This document shows, in pieces, positions 45,772-56,093 of a stretch of DNA of 64,000 nt. The position numbers and the translations under genes are program-made. The DNA comes from Ichthyophis bannanicus (taxonomy: Eukaryota; Chordata; Amphibia; Gymnophiona; Ichthyophiidae), in contig CM066047.1 in the NCBI GenBank assembly GCA_033557465.1, positions 8,200,234 to 8,264,233 on the forward strand, in the 5' to 3' direction. How positions within the stretch are numbered: position 1 is the first letter of the stretch; each line of letters starts with the position of its first letter. The notes beneath the pieces are model-generated. The model was not told the DNA's origin and did not search any database. It was given only the letters and a program-made list of their open reading frames with translations.

Positions 45772-45783
45772 TTCCCCCCTTTG
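45772..45783 (-). promoter_or_regulatory. ERV polypurine tract
   Basis: On the minus strand AAAGGGGGGAA directly precedes the LTR start TGTG. It would prime plus-strand DNA synthesis. Confidence 0.8.
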
Positions 45784-45836
45784 ATTATTCTCACCCGCAA
45801 GTGAGAAAGGGTGAGAATTGAATCACATATGGTACT

Positions 45837-47931
45837 CTACACTAGGGTGGAGGGATCACTTTGTGGTATAGGGTTAGGGTAGTAATGCCACATTGCTAGT
45901 ATCTGTGAATCTGCCTTGCGTTCAACAATTCTATCAATGGTTGAGTGCAGCATACGCAAGCATAAGGGGAGGAAACATGGGATACATAAGCAAATAGCCA
46001 CAATCAAGAATACTATCAATACAAGTGTCTTCAGGCCGCCCATACCTGAAAACCACGAACCAAACCAGCCATCAAGTTGCAAGCCATGCCAGGTTTGGAC
46101 TGGGACATAAGTTTGTTTTCTCATGTGATTGGCTATCTCTTCTACAACTTGCCCTTCATTATCAATTTGCAAACAACAGTTAGTTAAATTAAGCTTGCCA
46201 CATACGCCTCCTTCAGCTGCAAGCAGATAATCTAATGCTAAGCGGTTCTGGTAAATGGCTGTACGCATCTGTGTGGCTTGTTTGGCTAACAAGGTTAGTG
46301 CTCTACTAGTTTCATTGGTTATAATTTCAACAACAGCTTGCAAACATATAATACGGTCCAACATATACACAGGAGTGCGGTAGCCCCAAGAACCATCTTG
46401 TGCCCAGGTAGCAGGTCCATAGTAAGAAACAATTTTCTCTGGTGGCCATTCTTCAGAGGTTGCATCCCATTTGTCCCACTGGCCGATTTTGAGAGCCTCT
46501 CGCTTCTGTCGGCTTTTGTATACAGGAAATCCCAATTGTTCTCCGTGGGAAAGGGGCAAAAGGAAGAAAGATGGTCGTATAGTTCCTAGAACACACGCTC
46601 CTCCCCAATTGGCAGGGAGTTTAGCATATGCTCGAGTGCCACAAATCCAATAAAGTCCAGGTGGAGCTTGCCAGGTGCTATGCGTAGCCAGATTTGTCCA
46701 TATCCTGGCCAAGTGAGGAAAGACGATCAAAGGATTAGAAGGTTCCGGAGTATTGGCACCTGACCACCAAGATGTCTTCTCAGTAGTAGCATTGTAATAT
46801 TTCTGGTTCAAACAAACCAACTGTCCTACTAATGCTGTCAAATGTGGTCCCGCTCGTACAAAACATAGTTTACCCACTATGGAGTGGGCGAGGACCCATT
46901 CATTGGTAGTGTTATGAACATCAGTCTGGTTATATGGTACGGAATAGTTCAGTTCTTGCGCTTCCCAAGGCCATTGGTCTCCCATCTGAGTTCCTCCACA
47001 AAAGAGACAGTCTGAGACATGGAGGCTGGAGGCCACAGCTCCAGCTAGTTCGATGAACAAATTCTGCGAAGCGTGGGGAACTACAAATTCTGCCTTCATG
47101 GCCTCGTGGAAGGTATGATGTATGCGATAAGGTGAAGAAACATGAGTCTTTACATTCAGTTGGATGAATACGATGGTTCCAGGATCAGTTCCACCTCCTG
47201 CTATGCGCAGGCCAAATCGAAATCCTTGCTTCCATTGACTGGGGTCGGAGATCTGGAGTCGTAGGGGATTGCATGTACTTTTCTTGCACTTGTTGGGTTC
47301 TAGGTAGGGGTAATCTTTCCAGTATAGCTTTACGATTATTTCCAGTTTGTCCTGTTGGGCCACCAGACCAGGTAGCATAGTACACACAGTCCCACTTCGG
47401 ACAGTAGTAGTCTGCTTCTGATGATTTGCTATACGTTGTTGGGGAGTGTGTTCCAGTGCACATTCCCCATCTGTACGCACCTTCAGGACACACATATTTC
47501 TCATCATAATAGTAGGCTTGTTCCCATGATCCGCACCTGTAGTAATTATTTCTGTTAATTAAGTCACAAGCATCAAAATACAGGTACGCAGGTTGGGTGG
47601 GATCAGAGATTTGACTTGTAGCGTTGACGAGGGCTCCATCTTCATCATTCCATCTCAGTTCCAGGACATAGTAAGATGGATTCTGTCGAGGTCTGAAACA
47701 AGTACGTGTCTTTCCCTTTGTACAGACGTTCAGTTCTGTACCATTATAGATACACTGGCTGAGTATGCCAGTACAAGTATAGTAAGAGTGATAAAGCAGA
47801 GTCTGAGTGACTTGCATTCCAGTTCGGGTGGTAGTTATACAGGCTGCACAAGGGGGCAAGGCAAGAAGGGTTCTCAAGTGTCCCAGGGCTACCGCAAGAA
47901 TGAAACAACAATTAGTAAGCCTCATGATCAT
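45837..47931 (-). pseudogene. env: ERV envelope glycoprotein, gamma-type (one frameshift)
   Basis: The start at 47931 gives a hydrophobic signal-like N-terminus (LTNCCFILAVALG). The first frame runs to about 47350 and then continues out of frame. The second frame (start within 47507) carries the rest to the stop at 45837. Features of the second part are CLFCGG (CXXC, about 46995-47010), an RQKR cleavage motif (about 46500-46515), an immunosuppressive-type region followed by a CX6CC motif (46174-46212), a membrane segment (about 45960-46035) and a short cytoplasmic tail. The frames overlap, and the break lies near 47340-47380. The TM part resembles Env of percomORF/syncytin-like ERVs of fish and reptiles. 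Receptor is unknown. It is non-functional as written. Confidence 0.82.
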
Positions 47932-48099
47932 AGTCTCTAATAATTGATGAGGTAGGTAATGGTTGATTGAGGTAGATAGATAATGGTTGATAGAGCCTGC
48001 AATGTGGATACTGCAAAATTGAAGGATGGCTCTTTCTTTGATGTCCAGGAGTGGGTTAGCAAAGTCTTATGATGATGGAACTTGTCTTCGCAGTGTGAG

Positions 48100-51000
48100 T
48101 CACAGTGGTGATGCAGGATTAGCAATCGAGGTCCAGGGGTGACTCCCAGGAACTGCTGCTGGCTTTACTCGACTGTGGTGGATCCAGGAGTCGATTTCTG
48201 CCACTTTGATTGCCGTTGGGGTTGACAACAAGACGATATATGGCCCTTTCCAATGAGGCGCCAACGGTGTCTTCTTCCACTCTTTTACCCACACCAAGGC
48301 TCCAGGCTTGAAAGGATGCAAGGGCTCTGTTAGATTGATAGGCAACTGGTCTTGTATCCAGGTATGAAGGCCCTGTAAAACAGAACTTAGAGCCAACAAT
48401 TCTTGCCTAGTGATTACTGATCCAATTTGATTCATATCCCCCCTTATCCCCTGAATTATGGGCGGGGGCCTCCCATACAAAATCTCAAATGGGGATACTC
48501 CTAAGGGCGTGGTGGAGGCTGAACGTATCCGGAAAAGGGCCATGGGGAGAGCTTGGGGCCATTTCAGGTGGGCTTCTTGACAGAGCTTAGATAACTGAGA
48601 CTTCAGGGTTCGGTTCATTCTCTCTACTTTCCCTGAACTCTGGGGTCTATAAGCTGTGTGTAACTTCCATTGTATTTGCAGGGCATGGGCTAGCTGCTGG
48701 GTTACTTGTGACACAAAAGAGGGCCAATTGTCGGACCTCATGGTCAAAGGTATTCCGAACCGGGGGATGATCTCATGGAGCAAGGCTTTGGTGACTTCCC
48801 TGGCCTTCTCAGTTCTAGTGGGAAAAGCTTCCACCCATCCAGAAAAGGTACAGATAAGGACTAACAAGTAGCGATATCCATTCGCTCGTGGCATTTCTGC
48901 AAAGTCTATTTGAATATTCCCCATGGGGGTAACTCCTACTGACTGAACTCTTGGGGGTGGGACAGGACCTTGTCGGGCATTGTTCTTGGCACAAGTCACA
49001 CATCTTCGGGCTACTGAGGTGGTCAGAGGTCCCAGCAACGAGATATAAAAGTATGGTTTTAGAGCGTCTGCCATTTTGGTTTTTCCATAGTGTGTGGCTT
49101 GATGAAAGGCTTGGACAAAGGCAGGGCCTAGGGCTTCGGGAATCACGGTCATGCCAGGGGGTGAGCTCCCTTCAGGCGGTGGCAACACTATCCATCCAGT
49201 TTCCGATAGTTGCCCCCCCCCCTCGTGTCGACAATAATGGTCCATCTCTGTCTGGGTATATCTGGGTTTCCATGCACTAAGAGGTACTGGAAATATGGCT
49301 GCTTGAATTGTTACACTAGGGGTAGTGATTTGTCCAGCAATAGCTGCTTCTTGGGCTGTGGCATCGACAAATCTATTTCCTCGGGACACTTCTCCATCTC
49401 CAGTTTGATGGCCCCGACAATGCATTACAGCAACGCGTTTGGGGGCCCATACTGCTTCCAATAAAGTCAATATTTCTGGGCCATACTTGACAGACTTGCC
49501 TCCTGAGGTGATTAATCCATGCTCCTTGTACAGGGCTCCATGGGCATGTAATGTTGTAAAAGCATATTTGGAGTCTGTGTAGACGTTCAGGCTGATTCCT
49601 GTTCCAAGTTTGAGTGCGTGTGTGAGGGCTATCAATTCAGCCTTCTGTGCTGAGGTTCCTGGGGCCAGGGCTGACGATTCTACTACCATGTCCAGGGTCA
49701 CCACTGCATAACCAGCACATCGCTGTCCTTCGACTATGAGGCAACTTCCATCCACGAAGAAAGTTCTGTCTGGGTAGTCCAAAGGGATATCAGCTAAGTC
49801 TGGGCGACTTGAATATAGAGTGTCCATTACTTCCAAGCAATCATGGTCAGGAGGGCCTGGACCGGTTGGCAATAGGGTAGCTGGGTTCAGAGTTTGGCTG
49901 ACACTCAGTTGCAATCGAGGATTCTCACATAGCATGCTTTGATATTTCAACATTCGAGCGTTAGTGAGCCAATGGTTTCCTTTGTGTTCCATCAGGGTTA
50001 AGACAGAATGTGGTACGGTGACTTGAAGCTCTTGTCCTAGGGTGAGCTTGTCCGCTTCACTCACCAAGAGGGCTGTGGCTGCTACAGCTCTCAGACAAGG
50101 TGGCCATCCTTTGGCAACAGGATCCAATTGTTTTGACAGGTAGGCTACAGGTCGCTGCCAAGAACCAAGAGGCTGAGTCAAGACTCCCAATGCGTTTCCA
50201 CTTGACTCATGGACATATAGGCGAAAGGGTTTCTGCACATCTGGTAGTCCCAAAGCCGGGGACGACATCAACGCTGTTTTTAGGGATTTGAATGCTTTAT
50301 CTTGTTCTGGGCCCCATTCCAAGGGGGATCGTTCTGCTCCCTTTGTGACTTGGTACAAGGGTTTTGCCATGAGCGCAAAATTTGGTATCCATATGCGGCA
50401 ATAGCCTGCAGCTCCCAGGAAAGCCCGCACCTGCTTTCTGGTGGTGGGGGTTGGGATGCGGCATACTGCTTCCTTTCGTTCAAGTCCTAATTTCCGGGTT
50501 CCTTTGGATAGATGGAACCCTAAGTATTTCACTTCTGTCTGACACAGTTGCGCCTTGGCTCTCGAGACCTTGTATCCAGCTTCATTCAGGAGGTGCAAGA
50601 GATCACTGGTAGCTTGCACACAATCAGTTTCGTTGTTGGTGGCTATAAGCAAGTCATCTACATACTGGAGTAAGATTCGTTTTCCCGGAGTCACAGGGTA
50701 ACTCGACAGATCTTGACTGAGGGCTGCACTGAAGATAGTGGGTGAATTCTTGAATCCTTGTGGTAATCGAGTCCAAGTGAGTTGTCCTCGTCGTCCTGTG
50801 GTAGGGTTTTCCCATTCAAATGCAAACAAAAGCTGACTGGCAGATGCCAGGCGTATACAGAAAAAGGCATCCTTTAAGTCCAAAACAGTGAAATGTGTGG
50901 CTTCTGCTGGAATCAGTCCCAGGAGGGTGTAAGGATTTGGTACTACTGGATGTATGGTTTCAACTGCACTGTTCACTCGACGTAGATCCTGCACTGGGTG

Positions 51001-51573
51001 GTAGTCACCTGTCCCAGGCTTCTTGATTGGGAGAAGGGGGGTGTTCCAGGGTGATTGGCATTCTCTAAGGAGTCCATACTGCAGTAGTTTCTTCAGGTGG
51101 CGATGTATACCTTCAATTGCTGGTCGTGGGAGGGGATACTGACGCACATGCACTGGTTCTGCTCCTGGCTTAAGGGTGACAAGCACAGGAGCTATATTCT
51201 TTGCTAGGCCAGGTGGATTATTCTCTGCCCATACTCCAGGCGGGGCTGCAATGCTGGTAGGTATACAGGAGCTTGTTGCTTTGGATGTAGGTAAATAGAA
51301 CCGCCATTCTTCTTCTTGGGGGACAGCTAACACCATCAGGCTAGCAGGTTTTGAATTTATAGTCATTTCCATTTTTCCCCCTTCAACGAAGGATATCTGT
51401 GCCTGAAGCTTTGCAAGCATGTCTCGGCCCAAAAGGGGAACTGGGCATTCAGGCATATACAGGAACTGGTCTGTTATCGTCTGTCCCCCTAGTTCACAGG
51501 CGCGGTTTTGCAGAAAAGGTCTTGTGGTTCTAGTTCCAGTAGCTCCCACAATTGTGACAGATCGAGAGGACAC
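48100..51573 (-). CDS. pol: ERV pol: end of protease, RT, RNase H, integrase (1157-codon open frame)
   Basis: This is the longest open frame in the window. Approximate residue positions: PLLGRDML (end of protease, about 50), RT core with LKDAFFCI (about 235), YVDDLL box (about 305), RNase H FFVDGS (about 605) and YTDSKYAF (about 670). The integrase zinc region has HQATHYG...CVTC (about 825-860), then the catalytic DDE: IDFAE (890), RSDNWPSF (945) and KVERMN (980). The C-terminal domain contains VWVKEWKKTPLAPHWKGPY. All main catalytic residues are present. W replaces the usual G after DN in the second integrase motif. Pol would be made as a Gag-Pol fusion, so this frame has no natural start of its own. 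Function is prevented upstream by the protease frameshift. Confidence 0.9.
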   Translation of the reverse strand: MSSRSVTIVGATGTRTTRPFLQNRACELGGQTITDQFLYMPECPVPLLGRDMLAKLQAQISFVEGGKMEMTINSKPASLMVLAVPQEEEWRFYLPTSKATSSCIPTSIAAPPGVWAENNPPGLAKNIAPVLVTLKPGAEPVHVRQYPLPRPAIEGIHRHLKKLLQYGLLRECQSPWNTPLLPIKKPGTGDYHPVQDLRRVNSAVETIHPVVPNPYTLLGLIPAEATHFTVLDLKDAFFCIRLASASQLLFAFEWENPTTGRRGQLTWTRLPQGFKNSPTIFSAALSQDLSSYPVTPGKRILLQYVDDLLIATNNETDCVQATSDLLHLLNEAGYKVSRAKAQLCQTEVKYLGFHLSKGTRKLGLERKEAVCRIPTPTTRKQVRAFLGAAGYCRIWIPNFALMAKPLYQVTKGAERSPLEWGPEQDKAFKSLKTALMSSPALGLPDVQKPFRLYVHESSGNALGVLTQPLGSWQRPVAYLSKQLDPVAKGWPPCLRAVAATALLVSEADKLTLGQELQVTVPHSVLTLMEHKGNHWLTNARMLKYQSMLCENPRLQLSVSQTLNPATLLPTGPGPPDHDCLEVMDTLYSSRPDLADIPLDYPDRTFFVDGSCLIVEGQRCAGYAVVTLDMVVESSALAPGTSAQKAELIALTHALKLGTGISLNVYTDSKYAFTTLHAHGALYKEHGLITSGGKSVKYGPEILTLLEAVWAPKRVAVMHCRGHQTGDGEVSRGNRFVDATAQEAAIAGQITTPSVTIQAAIFPVPLSAWKPRYTQTEMDHYCRHEGGGQLSETGWIVLPPPEGSSPPGMTVIPEALGPAFVQAFHQATHYGKTKMADALKPYFYISLLGPLTTSVARRCVTCAKNNARQGPVPPPRVQSVGVTPMGNIQIDFAEMPRANGYRYLLVLICTFSGWVEAFPTRTEKAREVTKALLHEIIPRFGIPLTMRSDNWPSFVSQVTQQLAHALQIQWKLHTAYRPQSSGKVERMNRTLKSQLSKLCQEAHLKWPQALPMALFRIRSASTTPLGVSPFEILYGRPPPIIQGIRGDMNQIGSVITRQELLALSSVLQGLHTWIQDQLPINLTEPLHPFKPGALVWVKEWKKTPLAPHWKGPYIVLLSTPTAIKVAEIDSWIHHSRVKPAAVPGSHPWTSIANPASPL

Positions 51574-51704
51574 AAAACCACAGGTTTAGCTACTACTGAA
51601 TGCTCGGCCCCTGTGTCTACCATAAAGTCCATATGCTGGTCTCCATTCGTTAATTTGACCATAGGCTCCTGGAGACCTAGGACGAACTTGGAGCCTGGTC
51701 TGGC
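51574..51704 (-). pseudogene. pol: ERV protease N-terminal part, frameshifted from pol
   Basis: It follows the gag stop in the same frame and reads FMVDTGAEHSVV with the DTGA active site of a retroviral aspartic protease (about 51600-51640). The main pol frame is offset by one base near 51575, in a T-rich run. This break separates the protease active site from the rest of Pol. Confidence 0.8.
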
Positions 51705-51707
51705 CTA
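51705..51707 (-). promoter_or_regulatory. In-frame UAG between gag and pol (readthrough-type junction)
   Basis: Gag ends FMDED, then TAG, then ARPGSKFVLG continues in the same frame into protease. Gammaretroviruses produce Gag-Pol by reading through a UAG at this place. Whether this junction retained the downstream pseudoknot is not established. Confidence 0.7.
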
Positions 51708-52750
51708 GTCCTCATCCATAAAATTGTTCTCGGCGGTTGCCACTCCCGCTATGGCAGTCTCTTCTCGCTGTTGAAACTGCGCGCGCTGCATCCCCCCTCG
51801 CTTCTGGAATCGCCCCCCCCCCCCCGCTCTCCTAGCGCTCCCGCCTCCCCTCCAGGGGGTGGAGCTAATGTTCGGGCACTCGTTCTTCCAATGTCCTTCT
51901 TCCTTACAATAGGCGCACTGGTTCGCACCTAAGGGGGGCCGAGCACCTCCCCGGCCCCTTCCCCATCCTCTGGCTCTTCTATTAGGATATCCTCCTCCGC
52001 GTCCTTCCACTAGTGCTGCAGCGAGCAGATCTGCTTTCTTCTTCATCTTTCGTTCACTTTCCCGTTGGCATTCTTGATCACGATTCACAAATACCTTTTG
52101 TGCGACTTCCATTAACTGTGTTGAGTTCATGCCCGCAAATCCCTCTAATTTCTGCAGTTTTCGTTTTATGTCTCCCTGGGACTGACTCACAAAAGCGGCG
52201 TTCACCATACGTAAATTCTCCTGGGCTGCTGGGTCATAGGGGGTGTAAAGTCTATAGGCTTCAGTTAATCGTTCATAGAAAGCAGCAGGACTTTCATCTG
52301 GGCATTGAAGAACGTCCGCTACTTTCCCAATATTCATGGCTCTCTGCCCTCCCTTCTTTAGGCCCTGCAGTAAGGCATGGCGGAACCGGGTGAGGGCCTT
52401 CTCTCCATCATCACTATTTGGGTCCCATCCGGGATCTTCATTTGGGAAATCCACAGCTGCTGCCTGTTGGGGGTTTAGGTCTCTCCTGCCTTCAGAGTTC
52501 TCTTCCAACCATCTAGTGGTTGCTTGCACTATCCGTGCCCGCTCTTCAGTAGTAAAGAGGGTAGCCAAGAGCTGGCGACAGTCAGACCAGGTGGGCTGGC
52601 GGGTTTGCATAATACTGGACATTAACTCTGTCAAATCTTGGGGCTTTTCAGTATAGGAGGCATAATGCGTTTTTCAGTTCAATAAATCTGTTGTGGTGAA
52701 AGGCACATAAACTAGACTGGTCGGTCCGACCACAACCTGACCATCTGCAT
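51708..52750 (-). pseudogene. gag: ERV gag: capsid C-terminus and nucleocapsid (truncated)
   Basis: The open part (to 52634) begins in capsid with MQTRQPTWSDCRQLL, then has CPDESPAAFYERLTEAYRLY (major-homology-like region, about 52240-52300) and a basic K/R-rich linker. A single CCHC zinc knuckle, CAYCKEEGHWKNEC (about 51875-51920), and an R/G-rich tail follow. Upstream, VYVPFTTTDLLN precedes an in-frame TGA at 52674-52676, where a Trp codon would be expected. The recognisable capsid ends at about 52750; matrix is missing. Confidence 0.82.
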
Positions 52751-52759
52751 TTTGTGACA

Positions 52760-54460
52760 TGGTGGGTCCCTCCAGCCCTTTAGAAAGAGCCAAAAAGGAA
52801 GAACTAGAAGCAGTGCTGGGTGGTAAACAAAAGCACATGGCTTGCAGTCGCCACGGAAACCAGACACAAGGGGGAGAAACACGCCCTTGCTGCTAGTTAG
52901 CTCAAGAGTCACGAGCTGAATTAGAGCACCTGCTAGGAGGAGGAGTCAGGCACTGCCCTAGAAGTCAGACACATAAAGAGGCCTCAGTAGAGAGGAAGGG
53001 GTGGTCAGTAGGAGCTCCACAAAAAGCTCCATCACAAGCTCAGCTGGGAGTTCAGCTACAAGGCCAGCCAAGGGTTCCGGTAAGAGGCCAGCCAAGTGAG
53101 CAGTTAGCAGATCAGCTAACAGACCAAGAGGAGGACCGGGGAGGAGTCCGAGTTCCAGGCCAAGGCAGAGCTACAGGCAGAGTCCCAGTCTAGAACCGGG
53201 GGAGAGAAACCGTGGCACGCCTAACGGAACGCTCAGTAAGGCAGAGAAAAAGCCCAGAACCAGAGCCAAGTTTAAGGGCAGAGAGAGAGCCATTTATAAA
53301 GCTTTATTCCAGAGAAGAAGGTAGTAGAAGCAGGCCCGACTGTCGGCAGTATTGTAAGAATAACCAGGAGAAGAGAAAGCCAGGAAGGCAATTCCAACAC
53401 TCATTTTTCAAACCAGGTTTTGAACCCACACCTGTTTCAAAGAAAACAGTCTGCAAGCAGGCAAAGAGGTAAGCCCAAAGACTGGGTTTTAAATAGGGCT
53501 GTTAATAACCAGTGTGAGTGGAGTGGAGGAGTGGCCTAGTGGTTGGGGCAAGGTACTTCAGGCCGGAAGGTCGGGGGTTCAAATCCCACTAGAGGACAGC
53601 AACCTTGGGCTGGAAGGACTGGGGTTTCTAGTCCCACAGGTGCTCCTTGTGGTCTTGGGCAAGCCACTTAACCCTCCATAGCCCATGTTCCCTGTAAAAT
53701 AGTTATCTCCAAGTTCAATGCCCTGTTCAATGTAATTTCAGTTTGTTCAATGTAAACCGCACTGATGCAGAATAGCGCGGTATATAAGAGAATGTAAATA
53801 AATAAATAAAATAAATAAAAATAAATATTAGTTATCCAGAAGGTTGGGACTGTGTTTATAATACCTGCACTGATAATGACCATTTGCAGCAATACCTGAT
53901 TCAGGAATATGATATAAAGCCTAAGATAGAGAGGAGGGGCGTGGCCCCAGAAACAACATTACCAACATTCTTACCTAACTCCCATGAGGATCTAATGGAA
54001 ACGGAGCCAGGGCTAGGAAATGTATCCAAAGAATTGATGGCTTGTACGATTACAAGGTCAGATGAAATATATTCCCTGCGCTGAATTTAAGCATTGCAGA
54101 AAACTGCAGAAGTTTAAGATAAAAGCACAGAGCTGTGAGGAACCGAACTGTTTTACTCTAATTGCTGGGAAGCAAATGTTTGTTGCTGAAGTAAGCTATT
54201 TCTGTTGGAGACTTTTATTTTGTCCTTTACCAGAAGTATATGGTTTTGTTACCTTTGTTTTCCACGCTGAAATCCGCCCGGAAGGGAAATAAATCCTGTT
54301 TGCTGAAAACCACTTTGAGTCCACACTACTCTTCATTGGACAGTGAAAAACTACATTTCCCAGGGGGCTTTGCCTCATGAAAAAGTCAAGTAGCTGTTCA
54401 GGAAGGATATCAGGTCGCTTAAGCCCTACATGCTTTTGCTGGGGGGCACTATAGGCGCAG
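52760..54460 (+). mobile_element. LTR-like block related to 39350-40873, with SINE insertion
   Basis: It has a TATA-like CATAAAGAGG at about 52972, GCTCC/CAGC-rich repetitive sequence, then AATAAA (54290-54295) and 'aaactacatttccca' (54348-54362). It ends 'gcgcagttaca' near 54460, comparable with 'gactacatcccccacaatcc' and 'gtttaca' in the other copy. The left boundary is unclear because it adjoins the truncated ERV. A SINE splits it at 53519-53826. No coding similarity was recognised. Confidence 0.4.
53519..53826 (+). mobile_element. tRNA-derived SINE, full length
   Basis: A box in 'gtggcctagtggttggggca', B box 'ggttcaaatcccac', body 'ggtcttgggcaagccactta', and tail 'gcggtatataagagaatg' followed by an AAATAAATAAAT run. 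It is the clearest copy of the family here and nearly matches the one at 20561-20857. Confidence 0.85.
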
Positions 54461-54489
54461 TTACAAGTTACAGTGAAAAGGAGAAGCAG

Positions 54490-54776
54490 CTTCTAAGGCC
54501 TCAATTGCACAATGGGTAAAGCAGGCAGTTGGGGCGGCGTATGCTGCGCATGGTAGGAGTCCTCCTCAAGGTCTTAAAGCTCACTCCATTCGTAGTCAAG
54601 CAATGTCTTGGGCGGAGTACGCTTTAGTTCCGCCTGTGGATATTTGTCGAGCAGCGACATGGTCCTCGTTGCATACCTTTGCACGGCACTACCGGCTGGA
54701 TGTGCAGGCTAGAGGTGATGCAAAGGTGGGGGCTTTGGCGGTCTTAGCGGGACTGATGGGGCCCTCCCAGTGTTAG
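54490..54776 (+). pseudogene. DIRS-d tyrosine recombinase, C-terminal fragment
   Basis: An open stretch reads VKQAVGAAYAAHGRSPPQG, then KAHSIRSQAMSWAE with His and Arg of box C, VDICRAATWSSLHTFARHYR with the Tyr, and a stop at 54774-54776. All C-terminal catalytic residues are present, but the N-terminal two thirds are lost. Confidence 0.8.
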
Positions 54777-55197
54777 GTACTGCTTTGGTACATCCCTACA
54801 TTCCCTGGACTGGCCTGAAGAGACGAATAGGAAGGAGAAATTAGACTTTACCTGCTAATTGTCTTTCCTTGAGTTCTCTCCAGGCCAGTCCAGGGCCCAC
54901 CCTTTGGAGTACGATATATTCTCAGAGGGGGTGGTGGACCCTACAGGTTTAGGAGGTGTCGCTAAGAGGACAGATATTGAATGGATTTTTTGTAAAAGGA
55001 GGTTAGCAAGCGGGCGTCCGGTTGTTCATGTTGTATGAAGGACGGCTCTGCCTTCTGTGTTCCCTTCTTGAGGGGGAGGGAAATTAGGGGTTCTACTGGG
55101 GTGTACATTAACAAGAAAAAAAAAGGGAAAGCAAATTATGAAGAGAATGGGGTTCAAGAGAGGAGTTGAACAACGGTTAATGAATTCAGAAGTCTTA

Positions 55198-55325
55198 GGG
55201 GCTTGTTTACAAAGCTGCGGTAGCGGTTCACGATCGTTATCGGAGCCGCGGCCCCATTGATTTCAATGGGGCCGCGGCTCCGATAATGATTGCGAACCGC
55301 TACCGCGGCTTTGTAAACAAGCCCC
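55198..55325. mobile_element. Harbinger-type palindromic MITE, 128 bp, TTA duplication
   Basis: The ends GGGGCTTGTTTACAAAGCTG and its complement are flanked by TTA on both sides (55195-55197 and 55326-55328). The whole element is close to a perfect palindrome centred on 'cccattgatttcaatgggg'. TTA duplication is typical of PIF/Harbinger. The terminus resembles that of the 4-kb element at 13684-17738. Confidence 0.8.
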
Positions 55326-55565
55326 TTAGTGTTAGTGGTTAGGTCACTTTGGTTAATGAGTTTATCTTTCAAGTTTGTGTTCTAGCTGCTTTGTCAATAT
55401 GAGACTAGGCTTCTGGCACTAGAGGGAGCTGTATAAGGTGTCAGCAAGACTCAGTTTGTTTCAGTCCTCAGCTGCTGGAGGGGGCTGACTACCCTACATT
55501 CCCTGGACTGGCCTGGAGAGAACTCAAGGAAAGACAATTAGCAGGTAAGGTCTAATTTCTCCTTC

Positions 55566-55840
55566 TTTTATACAGTGGGGAGGATAGAGGAGGGGTGGGT
55601 TATGTAATGGGACTGAAGTGTTTGTTGAATAGATGAGTCTTGCAAGGTTTCCTAAATGTAGACAGTTTGTCGATCGGAGGATTCTGGGTAGAGAGTTCCA
55701 GAGGGATGGTGCATACAATTCGAATGCTCTGTTGCAGGCATACTGGGTACTTTCGGTTTTTCCTTGTGGTATGCTTAACAAGTTTGTGGTGGTTTTTTTG
55801 CCTTTTTGTCCTGCAAGGGTTGGTGGCATTCAAGAGTGAT
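55566..55840 (-). mobile_element. L2-like LINE C-terminal fragment
   Basis: The minus strand reads RTKRQKNHHKLVKHTTRKN then LELSTQNPPIDKLSTFRKPC and KTHLFNKHF, which is the L2-type C-terminus (LWN.LP...F...LKTHLF). Two offset frames show decay. Confidence 0.55.
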
Positions 55841-56093
55841 TGTAGCTGACATGAGGATTGATTGTCATTATTGGCAGAAGAAACAAGCTGCTAATTCGTA
55901 TATAAATCCCAGTGCAGAAAATGGGACCGGGGTAAATAATGCACATGAATACATTTTACTCTCTGGTGTTAGAGATGATCCTAATGTAGCTCGAGGTCAG
56001 TTACATTCAGGTACTACTGAAAAGGTGTGAGCTAAATCCAAATAAGTAAATAAAGTGTGGTGTTTGTTTTATCCAAACATTTCAATAACCTGC
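55841..56093. other. Unassigned spacer between L2 fragment and DIRS-e
   Basis: No exon or repeat end was recognised, apart from an 'aataagtaaataaagtg' stretch at about 56040-56056. Confidence 0.3.

Larger units (their letters stand above)
45198..52760 (-). mobile_element. Gammaretrovirus-like endogenous retrovirus, 5'-truncated
   Basis: On the minus strand the order is gag (C-terminal part), protease, RT, RNase H, integrase, env, polypurine tract and 3' LTR. The gag-pol junction has an in-frame UAG, as in gammaretroviruses. Env has a CXXC in SU and a CX6CC in TM, also gamma-type. The 5' LTR, primer-binding site, matrix and most of the N-terminal capsid are missing. Known breaks are one nonsense codon in gag, one frameshift in protease and one in env. 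It lies in the presumed IMMP1L intron, antisense to that gene. Confidence 0.88.
54490..55562 (+). mobile_element. DIRS-d: 3' end of a DIRS1-like element
   Basis: It keeps the recombinase C-terminus (54490-54776) and the 3' terminal region. The terminus has an inverted pair, about 54836-54900 against 55490-55562, built on 'ctggcctggagagaactcaa' and 'ggaaagacaattagcaggta'. A Harbinger-type MITE (55198-55325) lies between the two arms. The 5' part is missing. Confidence 0.75.

Noticed and set aside
52760..53500. 5' LTR of the ERV
   Set aside because: Shares no recognisable sequence with the 3' LTR at 45198-45771; it belongs to another LTR-like block.
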